Source of the DNA: a virus
Virus record (IMG/VR): IMGVR_UViG_3300005471_000009
Span: 1-43,381 of that record
Reading direction: 5' to 3' (one strand)
DNA length: 43,381 nucleotides
A program made the translations under genes and the position numbers. Shown here in pieces: positions 14,127 to 19,052 of the stretch; positions within the stretch are counted from its first letter, which is position 1; the number at the start of each line of letters is the position of its first letter. The notes under the pieces are model-generated. The model was not told where the DNA came from, searched no databases, and saw only the letters and a list, made by a program, of their open reading frames with translations.

Positions 14127-14325
14127 CGCTCTCTCTGTATACCCAGCTACCTGTCACAGCGTACTTTAGGTCTAGGTCTGATCTAACCATCCTCCATACA
14201 AACTTTAAGTCGTCTGGAGGTTCTCCTTGATACCTTACAACTATATCCATACACCAGCCTGAGTCAGCTACGAACCTAAGCCGCTTCATGTTGTCACTGG
14301 TAGCTAGTGTCACTGTCTGTTCCAT
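14116..14325 (-). CDS. Hypothetical small protein, start region duplicated elsewhere
   Basis: The ATG at 14325, eight bases after AAGGAGG, is preferred over an upstream GTG. The 69-aa product begins MEQTVTLATSDNMKRLRF and has several strands and a Trp-rich middle. Its ribosome-binding and start region, GGAGGTGATACAGATG followed by AACAGACAGT, is nearly repeated at the gene starting at 16866, pointing to duplication or shuffling among these tiny genes. Function unknown. Confidence 0.55.
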   Translation of the reverse strand: MEQTVTLATSDNMKRLRFVADSGWCMDIVVRYQGEPPDDLKFVWRMVRSDLDLKYAVTGSWVYRESVED

Positions 14326-14524
14326 CTGTATCACCTCCTTCCATTGGTAGTGTGTTAGGTAGGACTACTACTGGTAACTTATGTCTCTTCTTCTGGTATA
14401 GGTTATAGCCCTTACCAGTATGTCCAGTCTGATAGTCTCGCTCAGCTCCACACAGCTTGCAGATAGCATGAGCAGTCTCTCCGTCTGGAGAATCAATAAT
14501 CCAATGATGCGAGCAACTGTTCAT
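14294..14524 (-). CDS. Small zinc-binding protein of the H-W-x-I-x-x-P / CxxCG type
   Basis: ATG 14524 overlaps the stop of the membrane peptide gene (ATGA), so I take this start rather than 14578. The 76-aa product opens MNSCSHHWIIDSPDGETAHA and continues ICKLCGAERDYQ. Cys4, the His pair and CKLC (24-27) would bind one metal. This H-x-W-x-I-x-x-P-x-G...CxxCG arrangement recurs in actinobacterial and chloroflexal phages, as I recall it. The C-terminal part is low complexity. Confidence 0.65.
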   Translation of the reverse strand: MNSCSHHWIIDSPDGETAHAICKLCGAERDYQTGHTGKGYNLYQKKRHKLPVVVLPNTLPMEGGDTDGTDSDTSYQ

Positions 14525-14622
14525 AGGATAAGATATGACACAGTAATACCCAATACGAAGCCCCACATGATTCCCCATAGATAGGTAATAATTAGCTGTT
14601 TATGACTGTGATCGTTGCTCAT
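14521..14622 (-). CDS. 33-aa single-pass membrane peptide
   Basis: ATG 14622, after AGGA, gives MSNDHSHKQLII followed by one membrane helix (TYLWGIMWGFVLGITVSYLIL). Its stop overlaps the next start as ATGA and its own start lies 23 nt inside the upstream gene. Early small membrane peptides are often exclusion or host-takeover factors. No specific role is shown here. Confidence 0.55.
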   Translation of the reverse strand: MSNDHSHKQLIITYLWGIMWGFVLGITVSYLIL

Positions 14623-14851
14623 TTTCGAGTCCTGAATACTTCTTCCAGGCAGCAAGGGCATCTTCGACCTGCTTCTGAAGTTCGGCAAGCTGAGTTGATC
14701 TAAGATAGTAGCCACGTTCAGCAGAAAGGTGCGGGAGCATCGCTCCTAGTACCCCTGCCATCTTCTCTGCGATGTCCCAGACCTCCTCGTACTGCTCTTT
14801 GTAGCAGTCAGCAGCGTAGGAGGCGGCCATGGCGTCCTCGCGGGCAGTCAT
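14600..14851 (-). CDS. Hypothetical helical protein
   Basis: This 83-aa helical protein (begins MTAREDAMAASYAADCYKEQ) has amphipathic helices and a likely coiled coil near QLAELQKQVEDALAAWKKY. ATG 14851 overlaps the preceding stop by 4 nt. Composition is GC-richer than the surrounding early genes and matches the upstream 256-aa gene, so the two may have arrived together. Confidence 0.55.
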   Translation of the reverse strand: MTAREDAMAASYAADCYKEQYEEVWDIAEKMAGVLGAMLPHLSAERGYYLRSTQLAELQKQVEDALAAWKKYSGLENEQRSQS

Positions 14852-15618
14852 TTCGCCTCCTCGGTTAGCAGCGTCTCTAATCGCATGACTTTCCAGTCCC
14901 AGACCTCTTGCCGTTCTTTGGCACTTGTCAGTAATCCTCTAACACCATTGCGTAAACGCTCAGCCTCAGCCTTGTGCGGGCAGAAGGCTTCGCCTCTCCC
15001 ACTGCCACGACAAGCAGCGCAGAGGGTGCCGCCAACGTGACCGTGGCCTTTACAAAACGAACAGTCGCCTTCGCCGGATAGGGCAGCGCGGACACAGTCG
15101 TCAGCGTGACCTTGGTCTTGCCGTTGATAGCAGACGTGGCAGCTTATCGTGCCGTCCTCCTCTATGCACCACTCTGGGACACGTTCCAGCGCCTCCCGTA
15201 CCACTTCTAGCTGACAGCGAGCAGCATCACGCTCCCCTCGTCGTTCGTAGAGTTGTTCACGGGCGTCATTCCGCTCCCGCTCAGCCGCCTCTTTCTCGCC
15301 TAACAGAATCCTCCAGTCACACGGCCACGGCTGTCCACAGGTGTAGCAGGTTTCCACATCAGGAGTTCGCTCAATGGGATAATGGCGCGTCGTTGCTTCA
15401 AACGTTGAGAGACGCTCCTCAGCCGCTTCCCGCTGCTCTCGCTCCAACGTTAGACCTTGCCCCAATGCCTCGATATCAAGCTTAGCGTCGCGTAACTGAA
15501 TCTCCAACCCAGCCCGCCGCTTTCGCTCTGTGGCAAGCTCGGTCTCCATCCTTCCATATTCACAAACCATACAGGCAGGCTCAAACTTAATGTGTTGCAG
15601 ACAGCCGCGTTCAGTCAT
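14848..15618 (-). CDS. Coiled-coil protein with DnaJ-like zinc-finger region
   Basis: ATG 15618 (MTERGCLQH), six bases after GGGGAG, is preferred over 15636. The 256-aa product alternates coiled coils (about 25-75 and 105-145) with Cys clusters: CYTCGQPWPC near 85-94, CHVC near 158-161, and CSFCKGHGHVGGTLCAACRGSG near 186-207, whose CxxCxGxG repeats resemble the DnaJ zinc domain. Similar proteins are common in actinobacterial phages. Its GC-rich, CTAG-free composition differs from most early genes, suggesting transfer. Role unknown. Confidence 0.65.
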   Translation of the reverse strand: MTERGCLQHIKFEPACMVCEYGRMETELATERKRRAGLEIQLRDAKLDIEALGQGLTLEREQREAAEERLSTFEATTRHYPIERTPDVETCYTCGQPWPCDWRILLGEKEAAERERNDAREQLYERRGERDAARCQLEVVREALERVPEWCIEEDGTISCHVCYQRQDQGHADDCVRAALSGEGDCSFCKGHGHVGGTLCAACRGSGRGEAFCPHKAEAERLRNGVRGLLTSAKERQEVWDWKVMRLETLLTEEAK

Positions 15619-15685
15619 TAAGAACTCCCCATACAAAGATTGCTGTCAGTAGGAATATCACTACGTAACCCTGAAGCTCATTCAT
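15611..15685 (-). CDS. 24-aa membrane peptide
   Basis: ATG 15685, after AAGGAATAAAGG, encodes MNELQGYVVIFLLTAIFVWG plus four residues: essentially one membrane helix. The stop overlaps the next start by 8 nt, consistent with coupled translation in this operon. Function unknown. Confidence 0.45.
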   Translation of the reverse strand: MNELQGYVVIFLLTAIFVWGVLND

Positions 15686-15695
15686 CCTTTATTCC

Positions 15696-16247
15696 TTATA
15701 ACCAAGGCTTCCATCCTTGCTCTAACCATAGTTGATATGCCACTGCTGTATTCTCCTCTATTCCTGCCGTCCAACAACTGGTAGTGAATCTCCAGCCATG
15801 GAGAGCGCAGTCGATCTGCCAAGTACCGCAATGGCCGCTATTATTGCAGTCTGCTTGGTAATCGCTGCCTGATTCTTGTCTTGCAAAGTAAAGAGCGGTA
15901 TTGCAGTCCCAAGAGTATGCACAGATAATCTGTTCTGCATCTACTGCTCCCGTCTCTTGCTGGGATAGAAGTCCCACATAGGGCTGCTGCCTCTGCTGAT
16001 ACTGGTAGTTCTGGGATACTCTCCAGCTTGCACGTTCGGCCAATGCTTCAGCCAGGGGTCTACCATCTGCCGCTGTTGGAGCCAGAGGCGCAGGCGCAGT
16101 GGTAGCCATCGCCACAATAGGTATGTCCTCGGGTGCCTGACTGGACACTGGCACCTGATCTGTCCACACTTGTAGCACTTCCAGTTGTCTAGGCTCATGC
16201 TTGCCTCCTAGTGATAGCCAGCTAGTGGTGACCGTTACAGCCACCAC
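15696..16247 (-). CDS. Secreted lysozyme/transglycosylase-like protein with six cysteines
   Basis: Residues 106-183 of 183 match the SLT/Rpf-like lysozyme fold: IICAYSWDC, then ALYFARQESGSDYQADCNN with the catalytic-type E125, SGHCGTWQID, and NTAVAYQLWLEQGWKPW. Cys109, 115, 134, 140, 147 and 158 could form disulfides, implying export. The N-terminus (VAVTVTTSWLSL) with an Ala/Pro-rich linker (40-60) resembles a signal peptide plus stalk. The start is unclear: GTG 16247 lacks a ribosome-binding site, and upstream non-ATG codons would lengthen the signal. As an early gene it may remodel the wall or block superinfection rather than lyse. Confidence 0.7.
   Translation of the reverse strand: MVAVTVTTSWLSLGGKHEPRQLEVLQVWTDQVPVSSQAPEDIPIVAMATTAPAPLAPTAADGRPLAEALAERASWRVSQNYQYQQRQQPYVGLLSQQETGAVDAEQIICAYSWDCNTALYFARQESGSDYQADCNNSGHCGTWQIDCALHGWRFTTSCWTAGIEENTAVAYQLWLEQGWKPWL
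15941..16198 (-). CDS. Overlapping alternative-frame ORF with zinc-knuckle start
   Basis: Inside the lysozyme-like gene, in another frame, ATG 16198 follows a perfect AGGAGG with a 5-nt spacer. The first residues, MSLDNWKCYKCGQIRCQCP, form a convincing CxxC...CxC knuckle of the kind abundant in this operon. The remaining 65 residues are low complexity, as expected of a shadow frame. The strong initiation site is hard to dismiss, so it may be a real overprinted gene. Confidence 0.3.
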   Translation of the reverse strand: MSLDNWKCYKCGQIRCQCPVRHPRTYLLWRWLPLRLRLWLQQRQMVDPWLKHWPNVQAGEYPRTTSISRGSSPMWDFYPSKRREQ

Positions 16248-16267
16248 TGCTAGATGAGTTAGGAATC

Positions 16268-16441
16268 TTATAAGCTACTCACTTGTATGTATCTACGTAC
16301 TAGCAGGTTAATGAATCGCCAGCCTGTTATCCTTGTACTGCCAATAATCATAATAGGAGCTACTGTATATTCATCTCTGCTAATCTCGATACGATACATG
16401 AGCCTGCCATCTTTGCTCTTTACCTTGACAACTGCTAACAT
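16268..16441 (-). CDS. 57-aa hypothetical protein
   Basis: ATG 16441 follows AGGAGG in the interval after the preceding gene. The product begins MLAVVKVKSKDGRLMYRIEI and is beta-rich and basic, ending in VSSL. No Cys cluster and no membrane helix. It fills a gap that would otherwise be empty. Family not recognised. Confidence 0.5.
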   Translation of the reverse strand: MLAVVKVKSKDGRLMYRIEISRDEYTVAPIMIIGSTRITGWRFINLLVRRYIQVSSL

Positions 16442-16475
16442 CTATCTCACCTCCTCTCTGTTATAGGTAGGAACC

Positions 16476-16688
16476 TTACTTAGTTACTGCCAGTTTAGTA
16501 CTCTCGCGCTCCTCCCATCGGTTCGTTCTTTCCTCACAGGCCTGGCAGCAACATATATCATTTACGTAGCCGCCAAGTACCCAGCTGGGAGTTATGCGGT
16601 TTGTCTGCCTAAGTATCTTGTAATGCGTCAGTGGCCTAGGGCAGCCTGTTGCTGCTATTGCCTTGAGTAGCTGTATCTGGTTAAACAT
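16476..16688 (-). CDS. Small Cys-containing protein
   Basis: ATG 16688, five bases after AGGAG, is taken instead of upstream in-frame starts. The 70-aa product begins MFNQIQLLKAIAATGCPRPL and has a C-C-C-x-x-C cluster near residue 50 (ICCCQACEE). This, with C16, could bind metal. The start overlaps the upstream stop by 8 nt. Its opening MFNQ matches the neighbouring gene's opening, again suggesting shuffling of start segments. Confidence 0.5.
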   Translation of the reverse strand: MFNQIQLLKAIAATGCPRPLTHYKILRQTNRITPSWVLGGYVNDICCCQACEERTNRWEERESTKLAVTK

Positions 16689-16866
16689 TCTGTCTCCTGT
16701 ACCTAGCATCAATCACAGCTGTCGAGCCGATAAAGTGCAGGAAGTCCTCTCCATCAAACCACACATAGCCAAACTCGTCCCATTCCTCAGCGAAGAACCT
16801 CCAGCCAGGGTAGTCATCGCACTCTCGCTTCTCAACCTTGCGAATAGTTACTGTCTGGTTGAACAT
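16681..16866 (-). CDS. Hypothetical 61-aa protein
   Basis: ATG 16866 lies eight bases after AGGAGG and is preferred to GTG 16875. The product begins MFNQTVTIRKVEKRECDDYP and is acidic, aromatic-rich and probably beta. The initiation region GGAGGTGATACAGATG is shared with the gene starting at 14325 and both products begin with a QTVT motif, so the two genes may be distant paralogues. Confidence 0.55.
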   Translation of the reverse strand: MFNQTVTIRKVEKRECDDYPGWRFFAEEWDEFGYVWFDGEDFLHFIGSTAVIDARYRRQNV

Positions 16867-16984
16867 CTGTATCACCTCCTCTCATAATGAAGTTAGCCAA
16901 GGCGATATACTCACAAGAGTAGCATCTTTTATCCCTAATCTCTTGGCGTGATAGCTTCCCACCACACTTTTTACACGTTTTCAT
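16832..16984 (-). CDS. 50-aa zinc-ribbon peptide
   Basis: ATG 16984 follows AAGGAGGTGAGC. The product begins MKTCKKCGGKLSRQ and has CKKC (4-7) and CYSC (21-24), a complete minimal zinc ribbon. Its last 35 nt overlap the next gene's ribosome-binding site and start, so translation is coupled. Role unknown. Confidence 0.6.
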   Translation of the reverse strand: MKTCKKCGGKLSRQEIRDKRCYSCEYIALANFIMRGGDTDVQPDSNYSQG

Positions 16985-16999
16985 GCTCACCTCCTTCCT

Positions 17000-17236
17000 T
17001 CATTTCTGTACCTGTGGGAGTGTTTTTGCCCACTTCTCTCTTGAGTTGTATTTCCCTACCCAGACATAGCGCCCTATGATATTAATGAGCGCCTGTCCAT
17101 CATCCTCATCCTGTTGGTTGATACGCAGGATAATACCTATCATCTCACGGCAACGTTTACACCCAAGGTACAGCCGCTTACTTCCAATCCTGTACCCTAT
17201 ATGTTGGCATAAGCCTGATGCTAACGTAGCGATCAT
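17000..17236 (-). CDS. Small Cys/His protein, unknown function
   Basis: ATG 17236 has a strong AAAGGAGG site. The 78-aa product carries C9, H12 and CKRC (26-29), a plausible metal site like those in its neighbours, followed by a strand-rich middle and a basic tail ending in LPQVQK. The left inverted repeat of the cassette lies 15 nt upstream of its start. Confidence 0.6.
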   Translation of the reverse strand: MIATLASGLCQHIGYRIGSKRLYLGCKRCREMIGIILRINQQDEDDGQALINIIGRYVWVGKYNSREKWAKTLPQVQK

Positions 17237-17251
17237 TTACCTCCTTTCCCC

Positions 17252-17268
17252 ATATGCTCCCTGCAGGG
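17252..17268 (+). repeat. 17-bp inverted repeat, left arm
   Basis: ATATGCTCCCTGCAGGG is the exact reverse complement of 17472-17488. Both arms contain the palindrome CCCTGCAGGG and tightly flank the 65-aa ORF between them. I see no target-site duplication outside the arms. Confidence 0.85.
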
Positions 17269-17272
17269 GCGG

Positions 17273-17470
17273 TTAACCCCTGACGATCACGATCTGCGAC
17301 CGCAACGCTTGCTGTGCGTGAACATTGCCATTGGCGGCCAATATCTGTAATGATTCGATCTGGTCATGCTTCCTATGCTGGATTGGACACAGCCATTTCA
17401 TTACGCCACAACTACACTTGACGTTCTTGCGCTTTGGCAATTGGCTACCTCCGGATATGGGAACTACCAT
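17273..17470 (-). CDS. 65-aa ORF inside an inverted-repeat cassette
   Basis: The frame fills the space between two 17-bp inverted repeats: ATG 17470 is one base from the right arm and the stop is four bases from the left arm. The product starts MVVPISGGSQLPKRKNVKCS and has CSCG and C-P-x-x-H-x-x-x-H, a possible zinc site. Codon use (CAG, GCG, CGC, ATC) differs from the CTA-rich early genes. There is no ordinary ribosome-binding site, only GGG one base before ATG. It may be a cassette gene, or non-coding. Confidence 0.45.
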   Translation of the reverse strand: MVVPISGGSQLPKRKNVKCSCGVMKWLCPIQHRKHDQIESLQILAANGNVHAQQALRSQIVIVRG

Positions 17471-17471
17471 A

Positions 17472-17488
17472 CCCTGCAGGGAGCATAT
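17472..17488 (-). repeat. 17-bp inverted repeat, right arm
   Basis: This is the exact reverse complement of 17252-17268. Arm-to-arm length is 237 bp. In a leftward transcript from the promoter at 17523-17551 the arms could pair and enclose the small ORF. Confidence 0.85.
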
Positions 17489-17522
17489 TCAATTGTTAAG
17501 GAGCGGTTCAATCCATAGTCAT

Positions 17523-17551
17523 ATCCTACCATATGGGGGTGGGAATGTCAA
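17523..17551 (-). promoter_or_regulatory. Leftward early promoter
   Basis: Minus strand TTGACA (17546-17551), a 17-bp spacer ending in ATGG, and TAGGAT (17523-17528) give a consensus -35 with an extended -10. The predicted start near 17516 would transcribe the inverted-repeat cassette and the operon of small genes beyond it. Confidence 0.7.
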
Positions 17552-17831
17552 TCCCCGAATTGTTTCCATATATACAATACCGGCATTATACTTCCATTAC
17601 CATAATGTACGGCCGCATGGGATTGGTGGCCTGGCGGTCCCGTGTGAATCAAACGTCTGCCACCACGTTGCCCAACAGGGTCCATTGGGGCCCGAATGTG
17701 TGCGCGTGTACACGTTTACCAATTGGGCACGGTTCTCGGCCATTGTGGCAATTGATCATTGGATAACACGATATAATACCTGTGTGCGCGAAGAAAGAGT
17801 CAAATGCTGAAGCTCTATAGCAAATAGAAAA
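17552..17831. other. Non-coding stretch rich in ATTGG/CCAAT words
   Basis: I find no convincing gene here. The stretch is GC-richer than the early genes and contains repeated short words around ATTGG and its complement (near 17615, 17672, 17718 and 17757). It also has an interrupted palindrome CATTA-cca-TAATG, and a weak leftward promoter possibility: TTGACT, 19-bp spacer, TATTAT (near 17771-17800). An open frame on the plus strand lacks a ribosome-binding site and protein-like composition. Confidence 0.5.
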
Positions 17832-17860
17832 TAGGGAGGCAGATGGGCTATACCTCCCTA
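17832..17860 (-). terminator. Rho-independent terminator for the 18.5 kb leftward gene
   Basis: The arms TAGGGAGG (17832-17839) and CCTCCCTA (17853-17860) form a perfect 8-bp stem with a 13-nt loop. On the minus strand the stem is followed by TTTTCTATTT. It sits 10 nt after the stop of the leftward gene, isolating that gene as its own transcription unit. Confidence 0.8.
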
Positions 17861-17870
17861 CTTCTTACTA

Positions 17871-18509
17871 TTACTGGTTCAGGTAGTGAAAGCTACCTAC
17901 GTTCGCTTCGAGCCACCGAGTAGCACTCGCTGTATTGGCAGGAGCAGGCTCCTGTCCATCCTTCTCGGCTCGCTTCTCCATGTAGGCGCGGTTCACTGAC
18001 TTGAACTCTTCGCCTGTCGAGTCAAGCTGGATAGCGCCTCGGCTCTGGAAGCCTCCGCCTCCATTGCTGGAGCGTGGAGCCCTTGGAGTACTGGTTCTGA
18101 TCCCAGGGCCACTTGGCTTGGCACTGACTGTTTCCTCTGTCATATCGATTGTCAGTACCAGCTTCTCCACTCCGACTGCCCTGTATGCAGCGAAATCCGT
18201 TGCTCCTCTGGCCTCCTCAACATCTCTGGCGATCAGAGAGTTACGCTCGTCCTTCTTGGCTTCCACCTCGAAGTTAGCCACTCGTTCCGTAGCGCGCTTG
18301 TGAAGCTTGGCTGCTTGCTCGGCTTCAGTCTTGGCCTTGTCAACCGCTCTGCCCAATTCGAGTAGCTGCTCGGGAGCAACTAGCCCGACACTGGACTCGA
18401 ACTGCTTCATAGCCGTAACGTGTGCCTTCTCCGCAGCCTTCACCTTGTTAGCGTGCTCGTGAGCTTCGGCTTCCAGCTCGGCCTTGGTGGGTTCTGTGTC
18501 TTGTACCAT
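17871..18509 (-). CDS. Monocistronic coiled-coil protein under a strong promoter, unknown function
   Basis: ATG 18509 (MVQDTEPTKAELEAEA) lies ten bases after AAGGA and is preferred to GTG 18518. The roughly 212-aa product has an Ala/Glu/Lys-rich coiled coil (residues 5-100), a compact middle, a Pro/Gly/Ser/Arg linker (RTSTPRAPRSSNGGGG) and a small C-terminal domain (GEEFKSVNRAYMEKR, then a TRWLEANVG helix). It has its own near-consensus promoter and terminator, so it is probably abundant early protein. A DNA-organising or regulatory role is possible given the adjacent repeat array. No family recognised. Confidence 0.7.
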   Translation of the reverse strand: MVQDTEPTKAELEAEAHEHANKVKAAEKAHVTAMKQFESSVGLVAPEQLLELGRAVDKAKTEAEQAAKLHKRATERVANFEVEAKKDERNSLIARDVEEARGATDFAAYRAVGVEKLVLTIDMTEETVSAKPSGPGIRTSTPRAPRSSNGGGGFQSRGAIQLDSTGEEFKSVNRAYMEKRAEKDGQEPAPANTASATRWLEANVGSFHYLNQ

Positions 18510-18572
18510 CTCGTTCACATCCTTTCTGTAACTCTGTCGGTTGGTAGGCGGCCCATCTCGGCTACCACATGG

Positions 18573-18601
18573 AGCATACCATTACCCGATATGCATGTCA
18601 A
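18573..18601 (-). promoter_or_regulatory. Leftward promoter of the coiled-coil gene
   Basis: Minus strand TTGACA (18596-18601), a 17-bp spacer ending in TGG, and TATGCT (18573-18578) make a consensus -35 and extended -10. The start is predicted near 18566, giving a leader of about 57 nt. Confidence 0.75.
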
Positions 18602-18654
18602 GGGGATATTGGGGATAATGACAGCACAATATCTTCCTCGAACATTAGTTCCTA

Positions 18655-18683
18655 TTGACAGGTGTTATAATGCATGGTATATG
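18655..18683 (+). promoter_or_regulatory. Rightward promoter firing into the repeat array
   Basis: TTGACA (18655-18660), a 17-bp spacer ending in TGG, and TATATG (18678-18683) have the same plan as the two leftward promoters. The predicted start, about 18690, coincides with the first element of the repeat array and lies 4 nt before an ATG. Confidence 0.65.
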
Positions 18684-18691
18684 GGACGGTG

Positions 18692-18860
18692 TTATGTCAA
18701 GCTATAACATACAGGCTGAGCTGTTACGTCAACTGGGGCAACGAGTTATTACTATTATGGCAAGCCCAAGTTTGTTATTATCAGCATTACGTCAAGTCTA
18801 CTTGCTTATTATCTGTATTATGTAGCATATAGTTCACTCATTATACACATTATGGTAAGC
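18692..18860 (+). repeat. Six helically phased degenerate repeats (iteron-like array)
   Basis: Six 11-bp elements of consensus TTAYGKCAAGC start at 18692, 18724, 18755, 18787, 18818 (degenerate) and 18850. Spacings are 32, 31, 32, 31 and 32 bp, averaging 31.6, three helical turns. Elements 1-3-5 and 2-4-6 are each exactly 63 bp apart. The spacers also repeat a TTATTA word. The array lies between divergent promoters and the terminase genes, so candidates are a packaging (pac) site, a replication origin or an operator cluster. All elements would face one side of the helix. Confidence 0.75.
18694..18825 (+). CDS. Possible leaderless 43-aa hydrophobic peptide inside the repeat array
   Basis: ATG 18694 lies about 4 nt after the predicted start of the rightward promoter and opens a 43-codon frame. 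The product starts MSSYNIQAELLRQLGQRVIT and ends with a hydrophobic SLLLSALRQVYLLIICIM. Because the array has a 63-bp super-period, the peptide itself shows two 21-residue repeats, each beginning M-S/A-S and containing LRQ. It may be real or a by-product of the DNA repeat. Confidence 0.3.
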   Translation: MSSYNIQAELLRQLGQRVITIMASPSLLLSALRQVYLLIICIM

Positions 18861-18988
18861 ATAGCGGTCAGACCCCGTCTTTGCCTCGATGTTCCTAGAG
18901 CGCATTTACTGTCTACGAGATTTTCTCAATCTAAAATCCTTGTTCTATACAATGCAGTCAACTAACTAGTAGCAACTAAATAAGGGTA
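18861..18988. other. Gap between repeat array and late promoter
   Basis: AT-rich sequence with no gene that I can support. A short AGAC-CCC-GTCT hairpin lies at 18870-18880. It would be part of a roughly 360-nt untranslated leader if transcripts from 18690 run to the terminase gene. Confidence 0.4.
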
Positions 18989-19018
18989 TTGACACAACAA
19001 TTTCAGTTGTGTTATTAT
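18989..19018 (+). promoter_or_regulatory. Late promoter and palindromic operator before the terminase genes
   Basis: TTGACA (18989-18994) and TATTAT (19013-19018) with an 18-bp spacer. Embedded is a palindrome TGACACAA-N9-TTGTGTTA spanning the spacer. The block ATAAGGGTATTGACACAA is repeated exactly at 29044-29061. The predicted start is near 19025, leaving a 28-nt leader with a good ribosome-binding site. Confidence 0.8.
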
Positions 19019-19052
19019 CTAACCCAAGAGAATCCGGAGGAAAAGGAGCCTA

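Noticed and set aside
14116-14334. Upstream GTG start at 14334, and similar upstream starts at 16875, 15636 and 18518
   Set aside because: In each case a downstream ATG has better spacing from a strong ribosome-binding site, so the shorter start was used.
17505-17514. GGTTCAATCC resembling a tRNA T-arm
   Set aside because: Flanking bases do not form a T stem, anticodon arm or acceptor stem. No tRNA gene could be supported anywhere in the window.
17325-17810. Long plus-strand open frame (161 codons) across the cassette and intergenic region
   Set aside because: No ribosome-binding site, composition not protein-like, and antisense to the cassette ORF and to a promoter and leader with better support.
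18692-18860. Regular 31-32 bp repeats as a CRISPR array
   Set aside because: The repeated part is only about 11 degenerate bases, not a conserved 24-40 bp repeat, the intervening parts are themselves similar, and there are no cas operon genes. The Cas4-like nuclease lies in a recombination operon.
18870-18880. AGACCCCGTCT hairpin as a terminator, and similarity to a short string in common plasmid origins
   Set aside because: The stem is 4 bp with no T-tract, and the shared string is too short to mean homology.
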